A DNA stretch of 64,000 nucleotides from Romanomermis culicivorax (Eukaryota > Nematoda > Enoplea > Mermithida > Mermithidae), in assembly GCA_963922205.1 (NCBI GenBank), contig CAWUHX010000013.1:992001-1056000 (forward strand), written 5' to 3'. A program made the position numbers and the translations under genes. Positions 21,299 to 32,065 of the stretch are shown here, in pieces; positions within the stretch are counted from its first letter, which is position 1; each line of letters opens with the position of its first letter. The notes under the pieces were generated by a model. That model ran no database searches, was not told the origin of the DNA, and saw nothing but the letters and a program-made list of their open reading frames with translations.

Positions 21299-22737
21299 GT
21301 CCGAGGGTTCGTTTTCCCGTAAGGTGGTTAGAACAGACGTCCTTGCCCGTGAAGCAATTAAGTCAAATTGAATAGAGAGCGGCTCACTGGTCTGTACAGG
21401 CTGGGTACTGAGACGGCAGGAACGACGGGGTGTCTCTATTGTGTAAAATGAAAGTGAGTACTACTTTTGAATTCGCGGCGAAAGAGCGCGTGAATTCGGA
21501 GAACGCGTGCGCGACGGCGTTTAAGACGTAAATTGATTTAGCTTAAGACTAGCGACCACGGAAAGGGAGCTAGAATGGAATAGGATTATAAGATGTAAGA
21601 TCAGAGTACATCAGGGTGACGCAGAAGGGAATTTATCTGGTCGCCCGTGATGGACAGAGGCATGGCCTGAGATATGGGGGAATCGATCCCGACCAAAATG
21701 TAGGATTGGGGCCTGGACCCGACAATTAGAATAAATGAAGAGGACAGATGATCAGATGTGAAGGTAGAGAAGAGGCGGTTTTTCCTGCCGAAAAAATGAG
21801 GTGACGGATGAACCCGCTCAGGAGGGATTTTTCCTGGAGGTTCGACCGCTGTACTAGTTTACAAACCTTGGGGCGAGGCGGACTCGTAGCCGGCAAGATC
21901 CTACTCACCAGGAGTAGCGCATAAAGTGGCATGAGGTGGAAAAGGATAGGGTCAACTGAAAATGAACTTAAGAGGGAGCAATAAATAGGGACAAAACTAA
22001 TTTACAAACCCAGTTATGCAAAGGGGTCGCGCAGTTACACAACGGGCCTCACTCGCCAGGAGCGATTGCGATCTCTGCATAGTGAGACGGACTATACAGG
22101 AGGTTCCGTGTTGGACGACATTCGCAAGTAACTTACAGCCGTGTCCGAAACGGGAGCCCGCATTCCGAACAGAACGGACACTCTCCAGGAGTATTATACA
22201 CAGCTGGTGGCCGGGTTTGCCGATCACTGAGATGAAGTGAGGTTCGCAGGTCACACAGTAGAAGAGGGAAGGAGCACGGGTACCAAGGGTGCTATTCTGA
22301 CACACTCAGTCAGTTAAAATGAAATACTCTGGATGTTTTGAGGGCGCACCCAAAAACATCTAAGGGATCACGGGTACAAGGTGTCCCTGATTGAATATGA
22401 GTGTAAAGTATGTATCGAGGCGTACTCAATACCTTCGCTGAGGCGGACTCAACGGTGCCTATTACTTACAGACTGATAAAGGGTGGACCGCGGAGGCGGA
22501 CTCTGGGTCAGTGGCGACTCTAGCACGGGCATCGTTAAGCCAGTTAACGAAGGCGTTCGAGTGAAAGAAATATGACAGGGGGTCCTATACACTCTAGGCC
22601 CAACCGGAGGCTGTGCGGCGGTCCCTTGGGAACCACTACGGCGGGGACACTAAAGAAGATCTATGTATGACAGCTCGATGAGATGAAAGAGAATGAGTGA
22701 AATTAGATAAGAAATTTACAAGAAGATTGCCGAACCC

Positions 22738-23776
22738 TTGCAGACGTCAGACACAGGCAGTACCGACTGCAAATGCCTGCTATCTGCTCGAGTCAGACAA
22801 CCGACCCAGCTGAGGCCGAGTGTAACTCGTTCAAACCTGCAGTTAAAGCTTGAAAATAGCCACGTGCTGATCAACAGTGCCGCTACCCGGGCGGACAACC
22901 TGATCAGTACGCAGGCTAGTGAGCATCTCGGGTGGTGTATGTATGTGGACTGATGTTTCCCAGGCATCAGCCCCCAGACACACACAAACCCTTAGACAAG
23001 AGAGGTAGGTGATAGGACCATGCGCCAGCGACCACCTACAACTCAAGTGGAATACTCATAGGGCCGACAGTAACCTGGTGCGGACGTCAGAAGGTAGGGG
23101 TATGAACCAACACATGACCTTGGTGCTGACTGCAGGTGCCTGGGATAAGAGCATTCAAGTATCATGTCGCAGTTGCAGACGCCAGGGGTGCGTGCCTAAG
23201 GCCGACGGAACCCCTGCAGTAGCACGTAATGTTACCATTGCGGACGTCAGAAATAGGATCATGTAACCTCAATTCCTGCTGCGAGAACATGATACATTGT
23301 CATTGCTGACGTCAGCAATAAGGCCCTGAAGCCAGCTATCAGTATACAGCAACACGTGATGGTGCCGTTGCTGACGTCAAAAGGTGGGACCGAGGGTCTG
23401 ATACCTTAAGTCAATGACATGAGATGCAGTTGTTGCAGACGTCAGATGTGGCACCCGTAAGACCTGCACATCTTCGAATAGTGACACGGTGCGTCACCAT
23501 TGCTGACGTCACAGATGGGGTGCAGAGAACCAGCCGAATCTGTTACAACAACATTGGCTTCACCTGTTGCGGACGTCAGAAGTCATTACTGCTGGAGTGT
23601 TAACTTAGACAACAACACGTAATGTCGGTTGCTGACGTCAGGCGTAGAACCCGGAGGGCTACCCACCCCTTAAAGCAACAGCAAGTGAAGCGGCTGTTGC
23701 AGACGTCAGTGGTTGCATCCGTGGGGTTGAACCACACAACAACAACAACCCGTAACGTTGTTGTTGCTGACGTCAA
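22738..23776. repeat. tandem array with conserved TTGC-N-GACGTCA core
   Basis: The core TTGC(T/A/G)GACGTCA recurs near 22,743, 23,083, 23,243, 23,308, 23,373, 23,438, 23,505, 23,572, 23,634, 23,702 and 23,769, with a decayed copy near 23,177. From 23,243 the period is 62-68 bp. About half the cores are the perfect palindrome TGACGTCA, the consensus CRE bound by CREB/ATF bZIP factors. Sequence between cores is poorly conserved apart from a CACGT-containing word in several units. Confidence 0.8.
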
Positions 23777-23915
23777 AGAGCATGACCCGTAAAGTCTATG
23801 GTCTAGATGCAACAACCGGAAAGTAGAAGAATCAGACCTTACAGTAAGTAGAAATGAAGAAGAGAGAAACTTATGTAAGGGTGTCATACTGTAGCGGTGG
23901 CATCCGAAAAAACAG

Positions 23916-23919
<4 letters not shown>

Positions 23920-23961
<42 letters not shown>
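23920..23961. repeat. 42-T homopolymer
   Basis: Uninterrupted run of T (A on the coding strand of element 2) inside its leader. Could be slippage or the trace of a polyadenylated insertion. No target duplication was recognised around it. Confidence 0.9.
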
Positions 23962-23962
<1 letters not shown>

Positions 23963-24162
23963 ACACCGCTCAGCTGACCGAGAAAGGAGAAGGGAGAGGG
24001 AAATAATCGAAGACGGGGAATACGATAGTTGGACATACGCGTGTTAAATGTGTAAACAGTCGGTGTAAAATTTTGGGGCCGGAAAAGTGAGCAATTCCGG
24101 CAGTTTCCGCCGACATACAAAAAGACTGTACACAATTAACAAATCGCAGCCACGTATAACGT

Positions 24163-24940
24163 CCAGAATCATACGTGGAGGGTGTACTGTATCATGGGGT
24201 CACGGACCGCCAACAGTCAGGAGAGGCCGTAAACCCCTACAGCTGTGATACCAGTACCCGCGTATGGGTATACTGTAGTTACAGTACGGGAATGGGCCCA
24301 GGCGTACTGTAATGGCACCCACCCGGAGGGCTACAGTATACCACCCAGGATTAGAGAAGGGGGGGGATAAGGGAAAAGAAAACAGAGAAAGTAGTTTACA
24401 ACACAGACTAAGTTTGTGGAATGTACAGAATGAATCAGAGGAGAAATACAGAATACTCGATATATAACTCAACTCTGGGACAAATAACACGACTCTGTGG
24501 ATAAATAACTCGACTCAGAGGGGATTTATTACTCATAGGGGTTATACACACGCATGAGATAATTATTTACACATATAGATCACATTTAGATCACTCGTAA
24601 GGGCAAATCCCGTCTTACAGTAATTAAATTTGATGTTCAGGGATAAATTCCCGACCTACAGTAATAACTCTCGGTGGCACGGGAAAATTTTTCCGACTAC
24701 AGTAATAATACGCGACTTGAGGGGAGGTATCCGACCTACTGTAGCGGTAATCCGAAATAAGGGACATTCCCGGCCCATTAGGCAGTAAACCTGAATTTGG
24801 GGGGTCTCCGACTTATTGGATGGCTAGTGCCCAATTTTAAGGGGGTTTGTCCGACTTAAAATGGGAATTGACCCGACCTGGGGGTAGTTCCGACCCAAAG
24901 GTGAAGTTTTACACTTAAGGGCGAGTGCCAGACTTAAGGT
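24163..24940. repeat. degenerate array with CTACAGTA/TACTGTAG words
   Basis: The words CTACAGTA, TTACAGTA and TACTGTAG recur at least eight times (for example near 24,269, 24,331, 24,613, 24,655, 24,694 and 24,735). From about 24,590 they sit in units of about 35-45 bp that also carry GGG-rich and TCCGAC(T/C)TA words. Purpose unknown; probably a decayed minisatellite in the element leader. Confidence 0.6.
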
Positions 24941-24959
24941 CGATTTTCCAGCCTCGCCA

Positions 24960-26418
24960 TGTCACATTTTACGCCATGTCACGTGTATGACATGTTGATC
25001 TTGGGAGAGCTGGAGAGGTTTGGGTATCTCATCAGGCAATACCATGTTTTAGACGTCACATTGATGGTGAACCATATCAGATTGATCCTATTACAGTGAG
25101 TAATAGGCTGTGACTCCTGATGGATACTGGCATTTTCCCCAGGCTTCCCAAGTTGGCGTTGGGGGCCTAACCTGGCAAATGGTGGCTATAGAGAGGTCTA
25201 TAGTTGGTTCTCTGGAGTTGTCCTTGGGGTCTTGCTGTAGGGTAACGGACAACGCTGCCAGGCTAGGTGCGACAATCCCCAAGTCCTACTCAGTGAGAGT
25301 GGGGACAGGGTCACCCGTAAAATGACCTAAATTATGGGACCCGATTATGAACCAGACAGCCCCTTTTTAGCCCAAACCTGAGAGGTGGAGGCCCTACTTA
25401 TCTGTGGAAACCTTGGGAAACCGACTTAGGAAGGATTTCCCAACAAATAACCCACAAATAACAATAATCCCCTGAGAAGACTCACCTAGTCCTGTTTCTC
25501 AAGCGATTACGACGCAACGGGCGGCAAGTCCCTGGATGCTTTCGGTCTTCTGGCACTGGGAGCAGGGGATGCGATCCTCAAACGTCCTAGGCGGCGAGTG
25601 GCGGCGAGCGGCGGTGAGCGGGAGGGAGCGGGAGCGAGCGGGAGGCAAAACTCCAACGTTTAATTCACGAACCGGGGCGGTCGGACACCTGGCACTGATG
25701 GGCAGCGGGGTACTGTAGACGATAAGCGGCGGACGCAGTGAACACGGGTAAATTTATGCAAATTTATTGATAGTAAGGCGGCGGACGCACAGGCGTATAA
25801 TAAAATTATGCAAATTTGACGAGAAGGCGGCGGACGCGGAGTTACAACCGGACGAAAGCTTGGTGAACCCAAGAATGAGCGAAAAACTAAAGAAACATGT
25901 CCTTTTAAGGACATGTTTGGCTACAGCTGCAGCTTGGGCGGAGTTTCTCGGCGCTCAAGCTAACTTCTGCAGCTAGACGCGATGCAGAAGATGCCTATGA
26001 GCACATAGACATTTTTTCGTTCACATGTGTTTAGCACTGAGGCCGACTGCAGTGCCTATGCTAAGCATATGAACGTCTTTAGCTAAAACTTCTTAGCTAG
26101 TCGTTTTTGCGTAACAAAAACGACGCTAATTTTGATGATAAGAGGTGCGTGAGCGCACCAAAAATAGCCATGTGCTCGTGGAGCACGACTGGCGGAAGTT
26201 TTTAGCTAAAGGGCCTACTGTAGCCCGCGTTTGTAAAGAAATAAAAATACAACAAAACGAAACATAGAAATGCATAAAAATATAAAAACGAACGCAAAAT
26301 GCATGGGTAAAATGAAATAAACAAAAGCATGATCGAGTAATAAACGAAACATGAAAAATAACAAAATGTCGGCATGATCGGAATCACGTGACGTTGGAGA
26401 GTTGAGCGGCACGTGACA
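24960..26418 (-). repeat. 5' LTR of element 2
   Basis: Right-hand LTR, 1,459 bp; the 10-bp length difference from its mate is an extra GCGGTGAGCG-like unit near 25,611. Begins TGTCACATTTTACGCC and ends CGGCACGTGACA, followed by the ATAC duplication. Confidence 0.95.
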
Positions 26419-26959
26419 ATACATTAAATATGGAGACCTGAGCAAAGTGTCGATCTTTTCAATCAGCTAGATAGTGCTGTTAACAAACTATAGAACGAAA
26501 AATATCAGCTAGAAATAAACCATTTTTCAAAAATTTGACTGAATCAAAAGAAATCATATCATTTTTGGACTGAAAAGGCAAGTAAAATACAGGATTGATA
26601 TTCTTCGATCAACAAGAATATCTGTCATTGCCCACTACTGACCACAGGTGTGAGCACGTATAAAATTACAAAGCAGACATAATAATAAGAAATCCACATC
26701 TTTCAAATTCTAAGCCGATTTGTAACTTATTTTAATCTACCGCATTTTTTTGTTTTAGTAGCTGTCTATTTTTCTTTAAGTAATTCTGTTTCAACTTTTC
26801 GACAGCTTTGTGCCAGGAATGACTGTTTTTTGCACAACTTTTTTCCACAATTGTATAAAGCTCCCAAATTTTTCCTCAAATAATAAAGATTGTTGGAAAA
26901 AACGTTTCAACGATAGTAGCTTAATATAGTTGCTGTTTGTGTGAAAATTAGAGTAATAA
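26419..26959. other. spacer right of LTR element 2
   Basis: AT-rich DNA without recognised gene or repeat. Joining the left and right flanks at the ATAC duplication gives the site before the element arrived. Confidence 0.5.
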
Positions 26960-28070
26960 ATTATCGTGGGCTTATGACGATCATTGGGGGGGGGAGTGCT
27001 CGCCGACATTTTCCGACTACCAACTATAAAATAATTAAAGACGACCCATTAGTAAACACAGTATACATGAGAATAATAGCGCGGTGCAGGTTGAGTGACG
27101 CTTGCTCCAGATATATGAACAAAGGAGCAAAGCTCGTTGTTTTTATGACCAGTCCATAGGAAGCGTGCAGCAAAACTTTTCCAATTCAAGTCCAATTGTT
27201 TTCGTTCCAATTTCATTGATTTTATCATGAAATTTCATGCAATAATAATGTAAAATGTACAGGATATCATGTAAAATTCAAAATTTAATTCTAAGCCGGT
27301 CAAACGCAAGAAGAGAAAGAGTAAGTTAAACATAAAAATCGAACAATGCACCCAGAATTCAACAGAAGCTGTCTCATTGGATATTTTTGCTTTGTTTATA
27401 CATAAAGAAATACATACTTCCATTGTACATGTCAATAACCTAACGTGAGAGTTTATATTTTTAATGACATTTTTTGACACATCTTTTTTAAGCATTTCAT
27501 CCACAAATCATTTTACTTTTTTAAAATTGTAAGCCTCTGTAAATACAAGCATTATGCATGTAGGTTGTACAGGATCTTATGTAGAATTTTGGAGAAATAA
27601 ATCTTTTCACGAAAAACTGTTGTTTCATGTTTTTCATGTCAGTTCATACGCTACTAGTGTATTCTTGCGTGAAAATTCATATATTCTTGCATGAAATTTC
27701 AACACAAATTCATTGAAATTGGAACAAAAACAGTTGGACTTGAATTGGAAAAGTTTTGCTGCACGCTTCTTATCAACTAGTCATAAAAACAACGAGCTTT
27801 GCTCCTTTGTTCATATACCGTATTTGGCGTTTATTTTTTCAATTATACTTTTGGTGCGGCGTTTATTAGAGGGCGGCGTATATTCGAGGGCGGCGTTTAT
27901 TCGAATAAATACGGTATCTGGAACAAGCGTCAATCAACATGCGGCGCGCTATTATTCTCATGTATACTGTGCGTACTAATGGGTCGTCTTTAATTATTTT
28001 ATTGCTGGTAGTCGGAAAATGTCGGCGAGCCCCCCCCCCCCCCAAGATCGTCATTAGCCTTATCGTGTTA
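26960..28070. mobile_element. long-inverted-repeat DNA element with a nested small element
   Basis: Left arm (about 26,960-27,235) and right arm (about 27,700-28,070) are inverted copies. Shared blocks include GTCGGAAAATGTCGGCGAGC next to a G/C run, TGGGTCGTCTTTAATTATTT and AACAACGAGCTTTGCTCCTT. The spacer between them is about 460 bp and shows no transposase frame. The right arm carries an extra 97-bp insert. A non-autonomous fold-back type element is the simplest reading; superfamily not assigned. Confidence 0.75.
27818..27914. mobile_element. 97-bp Tc1/mariner-like MITE nested in the right arm
   Basis: Begins CCGTATTTGGCGTTTATT and ends GAATAAATACGG, with TA on both sides (27,816-27,817 and 27,915-27,916). 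The left arm of the host element lacks it and reads straight through a single TA, so the empty site is visible in the same element. Confidence 0.8.
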
Positions 28071-28708
28071 CGTTTTTTGAATGGTGCACTCATAAGTGCC
28101 TCAAGGAGGGTTTTCGGTCCTATTTTATTTCAATTCTACATAAGGGCATTTCTCATCTACTGAAAGACAACATTCACGCTAAAATGCCTGTCATTGCTGA
28201 TAATGTTAAAATATATATAGGCGAATAATTTAAAGCATGTACAACGTAATGTACTCTTCTAAGTCTAATGGCTTAAAATACAATTTAATTTCTACTAAAT
28301 CTGTCATCAACTACATTTCGGCAGTAATAATCCAATATATGGATACAAGATTAATGATGAACTTCTCCTCGAATCTTCTTCTCCTCGAAGCAGATAATTG
28401 TATCTATGATTTGAGCGTAATGTTTTAGGAAAATCAGAAATTTAGTAAAATATCAGTGCAATAGTAAAAATGCTTATTCTAGATTTCATAATATTTTCGG
28501 AAGTTTTGTTAATAATAATGTTTTAAGCATGTAAAGTTTATGTGAGACTTCTACTTGAATACGAGGATCATATCATTCACTAGCTAATATTAAAACTATT
28601 GGAAAAAATATTTCTCAAAACGTATCATAGATTTTTATATACATGAAATATCTTCTCTAAGTACAGATTTGAAGTTGAAAAACTTCTGCGTCATCATGCA
28701 GTCGACCA
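28071..28708. other. spacer, no recognised gene
   Basis: AT-rich; only short frames without splice context. Confidence 0.5.
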
Positions 28709-28959
28709 CTATAGTCTGTTTTTTATAAAATGCTTCCAAATAGAAAAGTGACACAAATCAGTACTGCCGTCAAAATCGTTTACATAACGTTCTTACTGTA
28801 AAATTTTTCACTCGAAAAATTGATAAAGTTTAGGTCAGTATGCCCACAAATTTCCAGTCCTACATGATATATTGTTTATCAGGAAATCATAAAAATCTGA
28901 AATACTACTTGCTTTCCACTTTCATTATTTGGAAGCATTTAAAGAAAAACAGACTATAG
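28709..28959. mobile_element. MITE family G copy 1 (Tc1/mariner-like)
   Basis: Ends CTATAGTCTGTTTTTTATAA and AAAGAAAAACAGACTATAG form inverted repeats of about 25 bp that include TGCTTCC/GGAAGCA. The interior TTTTTCACTCGAAAAATTG recurs in the other copies. TA at the ends suggests a TA target duplication. Confidence 0.8.
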
Positions 28960-29969
28960 ATCACAAAACACTTTGAAACTAAAAGTGACAGCGAAAAATT
29001 CTCTCGTAGGACAGAACATTCATCATATGGAATAGTCACTCTCAGGATATGGTTTTTCGCCAGTAATAATAAGGTATTTAAGCTTCCTCAAAAAATTTGA
29101 TTTTGGAAAAATGTGAATTCACTAGCCCTCTTGACCATGCAACACAAAATAGGAAACTCTGACATTACATTTATAGTTACCTAATTCATTCGTAAACCGC
29201 TCACTATAGACTTCTTCATGTCTAACTACTCCCCTTGCTGCTGCAAATCGCCATTACTATTTTTATTCCTGATCGCATTTTTGCAGTGCTGTTACTTATA
29301 TGGAAAATTTAGTATCTCTCACAAAGTATCTCTCATTAGAGTATCATGCTTAAGCTGTTTTTCGATCACAGCAATAAAGCTCAATGCATTACTGGCTCAG
29401 ATTCTGGAGATCGTAATTAGAAGTTAATTTTAAAATATTTCTTGATGTTCCTCAATCACCGATGATAAAGTTATAACTCATGATAATCATCAAGTTAGTA
29501 GACGTATAATTCCTTGCATACGCCATCACCAGGAGTCAGAGACTAATAGAGGTCATGCTCGTTAGCCAGGCGAGGTCCAGCCTTGAGGCGCCCATCTGCC
29601 AACCTCCCATACAATAATACATGTGATAAGAAGATAAGTTGCGGGTTTCTTAGAAAAAGGTTTCCCCGACTTTCAAGTTGATTCTTAATCAAGGTTCCCA
29701 AACTTTAATTTATCTTTTTTCTAGGAGTCCAAGTTGAAAATAGGTGTCTTAAGGGTTCTCAATCCTGTCTCAAAAATTTTAATTCGGCACAGCAAAAACA
29801 TGGCATCCACAGTGGATACATCCTTACTCCCTCGCAACACCCTGAATTTTGAAATCGTGATCGGATTTGCATGTCGAATGATAACGTGTTGTTCTGGAAT
29901 GTAACAAATATCCTTTCTGATAGGCTACGAAAATGAAGTGTATGAACCTGAAGGATGCATAAAATTTAC
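28960..29969. other. spacer, no recognised gene
   Basis: No credible exon. The block CCAGGCGAGGTCCAGCC near 29,568 is similar in reverse orientation to GGCTGGACCTTGCCTGGC near 31,008, suggesting another short dispersed repeat. Confidence 0.4.
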
Positions 29970-30132
29970 CAGTATGTCGTGCTCCTTCAATAGACACTTT
30001 TGCCAATCCACCATTTATCATCAAATATGAAGCTACAAATTTCCCTGGCTGCTGATCAGAAATTTGCATTTTACTATGTGTAGGTACAGAATTTGAGGTC
30101 AAATCAATAATAATCCACCAGTCATCGTTTGA
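29970..30132 (-). CDS. candidate internal exon, unknown protein
   Basis: A minus-strand frame is open between an acceptor (GTGTCAG) and a donor (GTAAAT). It reads SNDDWWIIIDLTSNSVPTHS, then a beta-rich stretch including KFVASYLMINGGLAKVSIEG. The WWIII and alternating hydrophobic pattern look like a beta-sandwich protein, but the family is not recognised and no flanking exon was found. Could be a chance frame. Confidence 0.2.
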
Positions 30133-31574
30133 CTGACACGGACTTGGTTAATCCTTAATCCATGCACCAGTCTTTTCTATTCAAATGTCTCAAACTGCTC
30201 CTTTGAATGTCAATACCCTCTCTGAAATAAAGAATTTCATTCCTTTCATTTATTTGTCACAAAATGCTAACAGATCTAGTTATGAAAAGATCTGGCCATA
30301 AGGCCGCTTGGGAGCTTGTAGGTGCAGCTATACTCCATTCATTTTAAAATGATCGATGCATCAATCCCAAGAAAGTATGTTCAAAACGGAAAAAGCTAAT
30401 GAGCTTGTAACTGCAATCAATAGAAAAACAACTTTCGTTCATGAGTGGCCAGAACAGCTCAAAATTTCCTTCAATAACCTGTATAGTGGAAAAAATTTTT
30501 CGAGTAGCACTCAGGTATTGAAGTAGTTCTGTCCGAATCAACAGTGGATAAGAATGATATTTTTCCATGATTTTGGCCTTTCCCACCTTCAGGGAGAAAT
30601 AAAGCATTTTTCCGCAGCATAAGGTTTTCCGCCGAATGAAAATCGCGTATCAACTTGAACCTACCTAGTTTTAGCTGCATCTATCATTTTAGATCAAATG
30701 GGCTATAGTATCCAGATCCGCCGATTCCATAACAGGCTTTTCCCATCGCTTGTCTCAAAAAATTCCATTCATGACGCATTAAGGATAAAGAGCATCCATA
30801 TCCAATGGGAGTATCATGTTTTTCACTTTGCTGCATTTAAATTTTTAAGTAAGTTAGCCTTCCGGTCCTAGAGAAAGAGTCCGATTAAAGCTTGGTAAAT
30901 TGATTGAGAATCCACTTGAAGTTCCGAGAAATCTTGTCCTAAGAAAGCCGTCCTCATCTACTTATCCTATGTATTGTTGTATGGTAGGTATAGGCAAATT
31001 TTTAGCCCATGGCTGGACCTTGCCTGGCTATCGGGCGTAACCTGTAGGCTATGGGTTGACCAGCTTCTGACAACTGGCGGTCGTTTACGCCACCGCGGAC
31101 AATCCAAGGATTTTTTGTTTATAAATATCACACAACAATGTGTTGATTTTAATAAGAGCATCCATCAGACATTATCAATAAAGTGAGGATTGCAGAAGGC
31201 GCTCGGAGCTCTGATAATGAAATTCTGAGAGGCGCACATGCGTGAAAATGAGTGTCGATCATTTCTTAAGGAAGTCGAAGTTTCACTGAATTTTTTTCAG
31301 GTTAATAGAAGAAAGAGCGCTCTTTCGGACCAAATCGAAAATAAGAAAATTTGAGGACCGCGTATATTTGCTATTTGCTTTTCAAAAGTTCATACTTTTG
31401 TGTATTTTGAATTTTGTCACAAATCCAAATTTTCTATTTTGGCTTTTGGCATAGGCATCGTAGGCAGTGGCATAGGCATCGTAGACAGTGGCATAGACAA
31501 CTCATCAACGAGACCCAAAATTTTCGGGCATGAAGTGAGATATTGCTATTGTGAAGTATCGCAAATTTCTATTT
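30133..31574. other. spacer, no recognised gene
   Basis: A minus-strand frame near 30,490-30,600 (KIMEKYHSYPLLIRTELLQY) looks mildly protein-like but lacks good splice sites on both sides. Nothing else recognised. Confidence 0.4.
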
Positions 31575-31985
31575 AGCACGTCATAAGTTATGGACATCCT
31601 AGTGACTGTGTGAATTATCAACTATTTGATATTGCGACCACTTTACACCATTTTTTCGAAATAACTATGCAATGCAGAGTTAGAATTTTCTAATAGCATA
31701 GAATCAGAGAAAAAAGTATACATGACTGCAAACATCCGAATCCCAGGCTACATTTTTAGGGTGATGGTGCGCCCCGAAGGTAGTCAGTTTAGTTGGGAAA
31801 TTTTTCAAAAAAAGTAGGGTCTACAAGAAATTCCGCCCATAGCTGCAGGAATTTTTGTAAGTTGGATGGAAAATTTTTGCCGAAGTTACTTTAGGACTTT
31901 GGAAGACATTTACACAAAATTCGGTCAAAATCCGAGATGGTCGAGCGGAGATGATTTTTGAAATTGGACCGCTTGGTGTGGAATT
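31575..31985 (-). repeat. dispersed repeat family F, copy 2
   Basis: Reverse-oriented homolog of 9,508-9,895; the end CCGCTTGGTGTGGAATTA matches the start of copy 1. It lies about 80 bp downstream of the third recognised exon of the DNAJC12-like gene, inside its following intron if the gene continues. Confidence 0.75.
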
Positions 31986-32065
31986 AAACACAAAAAGTTG
32001 ATAATGGAAATTTTAGATTTTCCTATGTAAGAATCAATCGTATTCTTCGTAAGAAATCGACATAC

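Larger units (their letters stand above)
21299..24959 (-). promoter_or_regulatory. 3.7-kb repetitive leader of element 2, with primer-binding site
   Basis: Noncoding stretch between the 5' LTR and gag. Immediately next to the LTR the minus strand reads TGGCGAGGCTGGAAAATC (plus 24,942-24,959), a primer-binding-site-like start whose tRNA I did not identify. The leader contains a region rich in GAGGCGGACTC-type words (about 21,870-22,530), a TGACGTCA-type array, a 42-T run and a degenerate array with CTACAGTA words. No long ORF. Confidence 0.75.
10214..26418 (-). mobile_element. LTR element 2: 16.2-kb gag-glycoprotein-protease-pol element
   Basis: Fossil LTR retroelement on the minus strand, bounded by two LTRs of 1,449 and 1,459 bp with TGTCAC/GTGACA ends and flanked by a 4-bp duplication ATAC (10,210-10,213 and 26,419-26,422). 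The pol part is Ty3/gypsy. Gag, an envelope-type glycoprotein and a first protease-like motif share one very long frame upstream of a second protease, RT, RNase H and integrase. I count about six substitutions and one 10-bp length change between the LTRs (about 0.4%), so the insertion is recent. The element looks near whole, with at most one or two apparent breaks. The leader (3.7 kb) is unusually long and repetitive. Confidence 0.93.

Noticed and set aside
22738-23776. CRISPR-like periodic array
   Set aside because: The conserved core is only about 13 bp, spacers are part-conserved, and the context is a eukaryotic retroelement leader; no cas genes.
30971-31160. Minus-strand NPWIVRGGVNDRQL as a possible DNAJC12 exon (compare HWVVRG)
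   Set aside because: No acceptor AG in the 60 bases before it, and part of the block recurs near 29,568, so it is more likely a dispersed repeat.
29824-31160. tRNA or SINE at the GGCTGGACCTTGCCTGGC repeats
   Set aside because: No A and B box pair or cloverleaf could be drawn.
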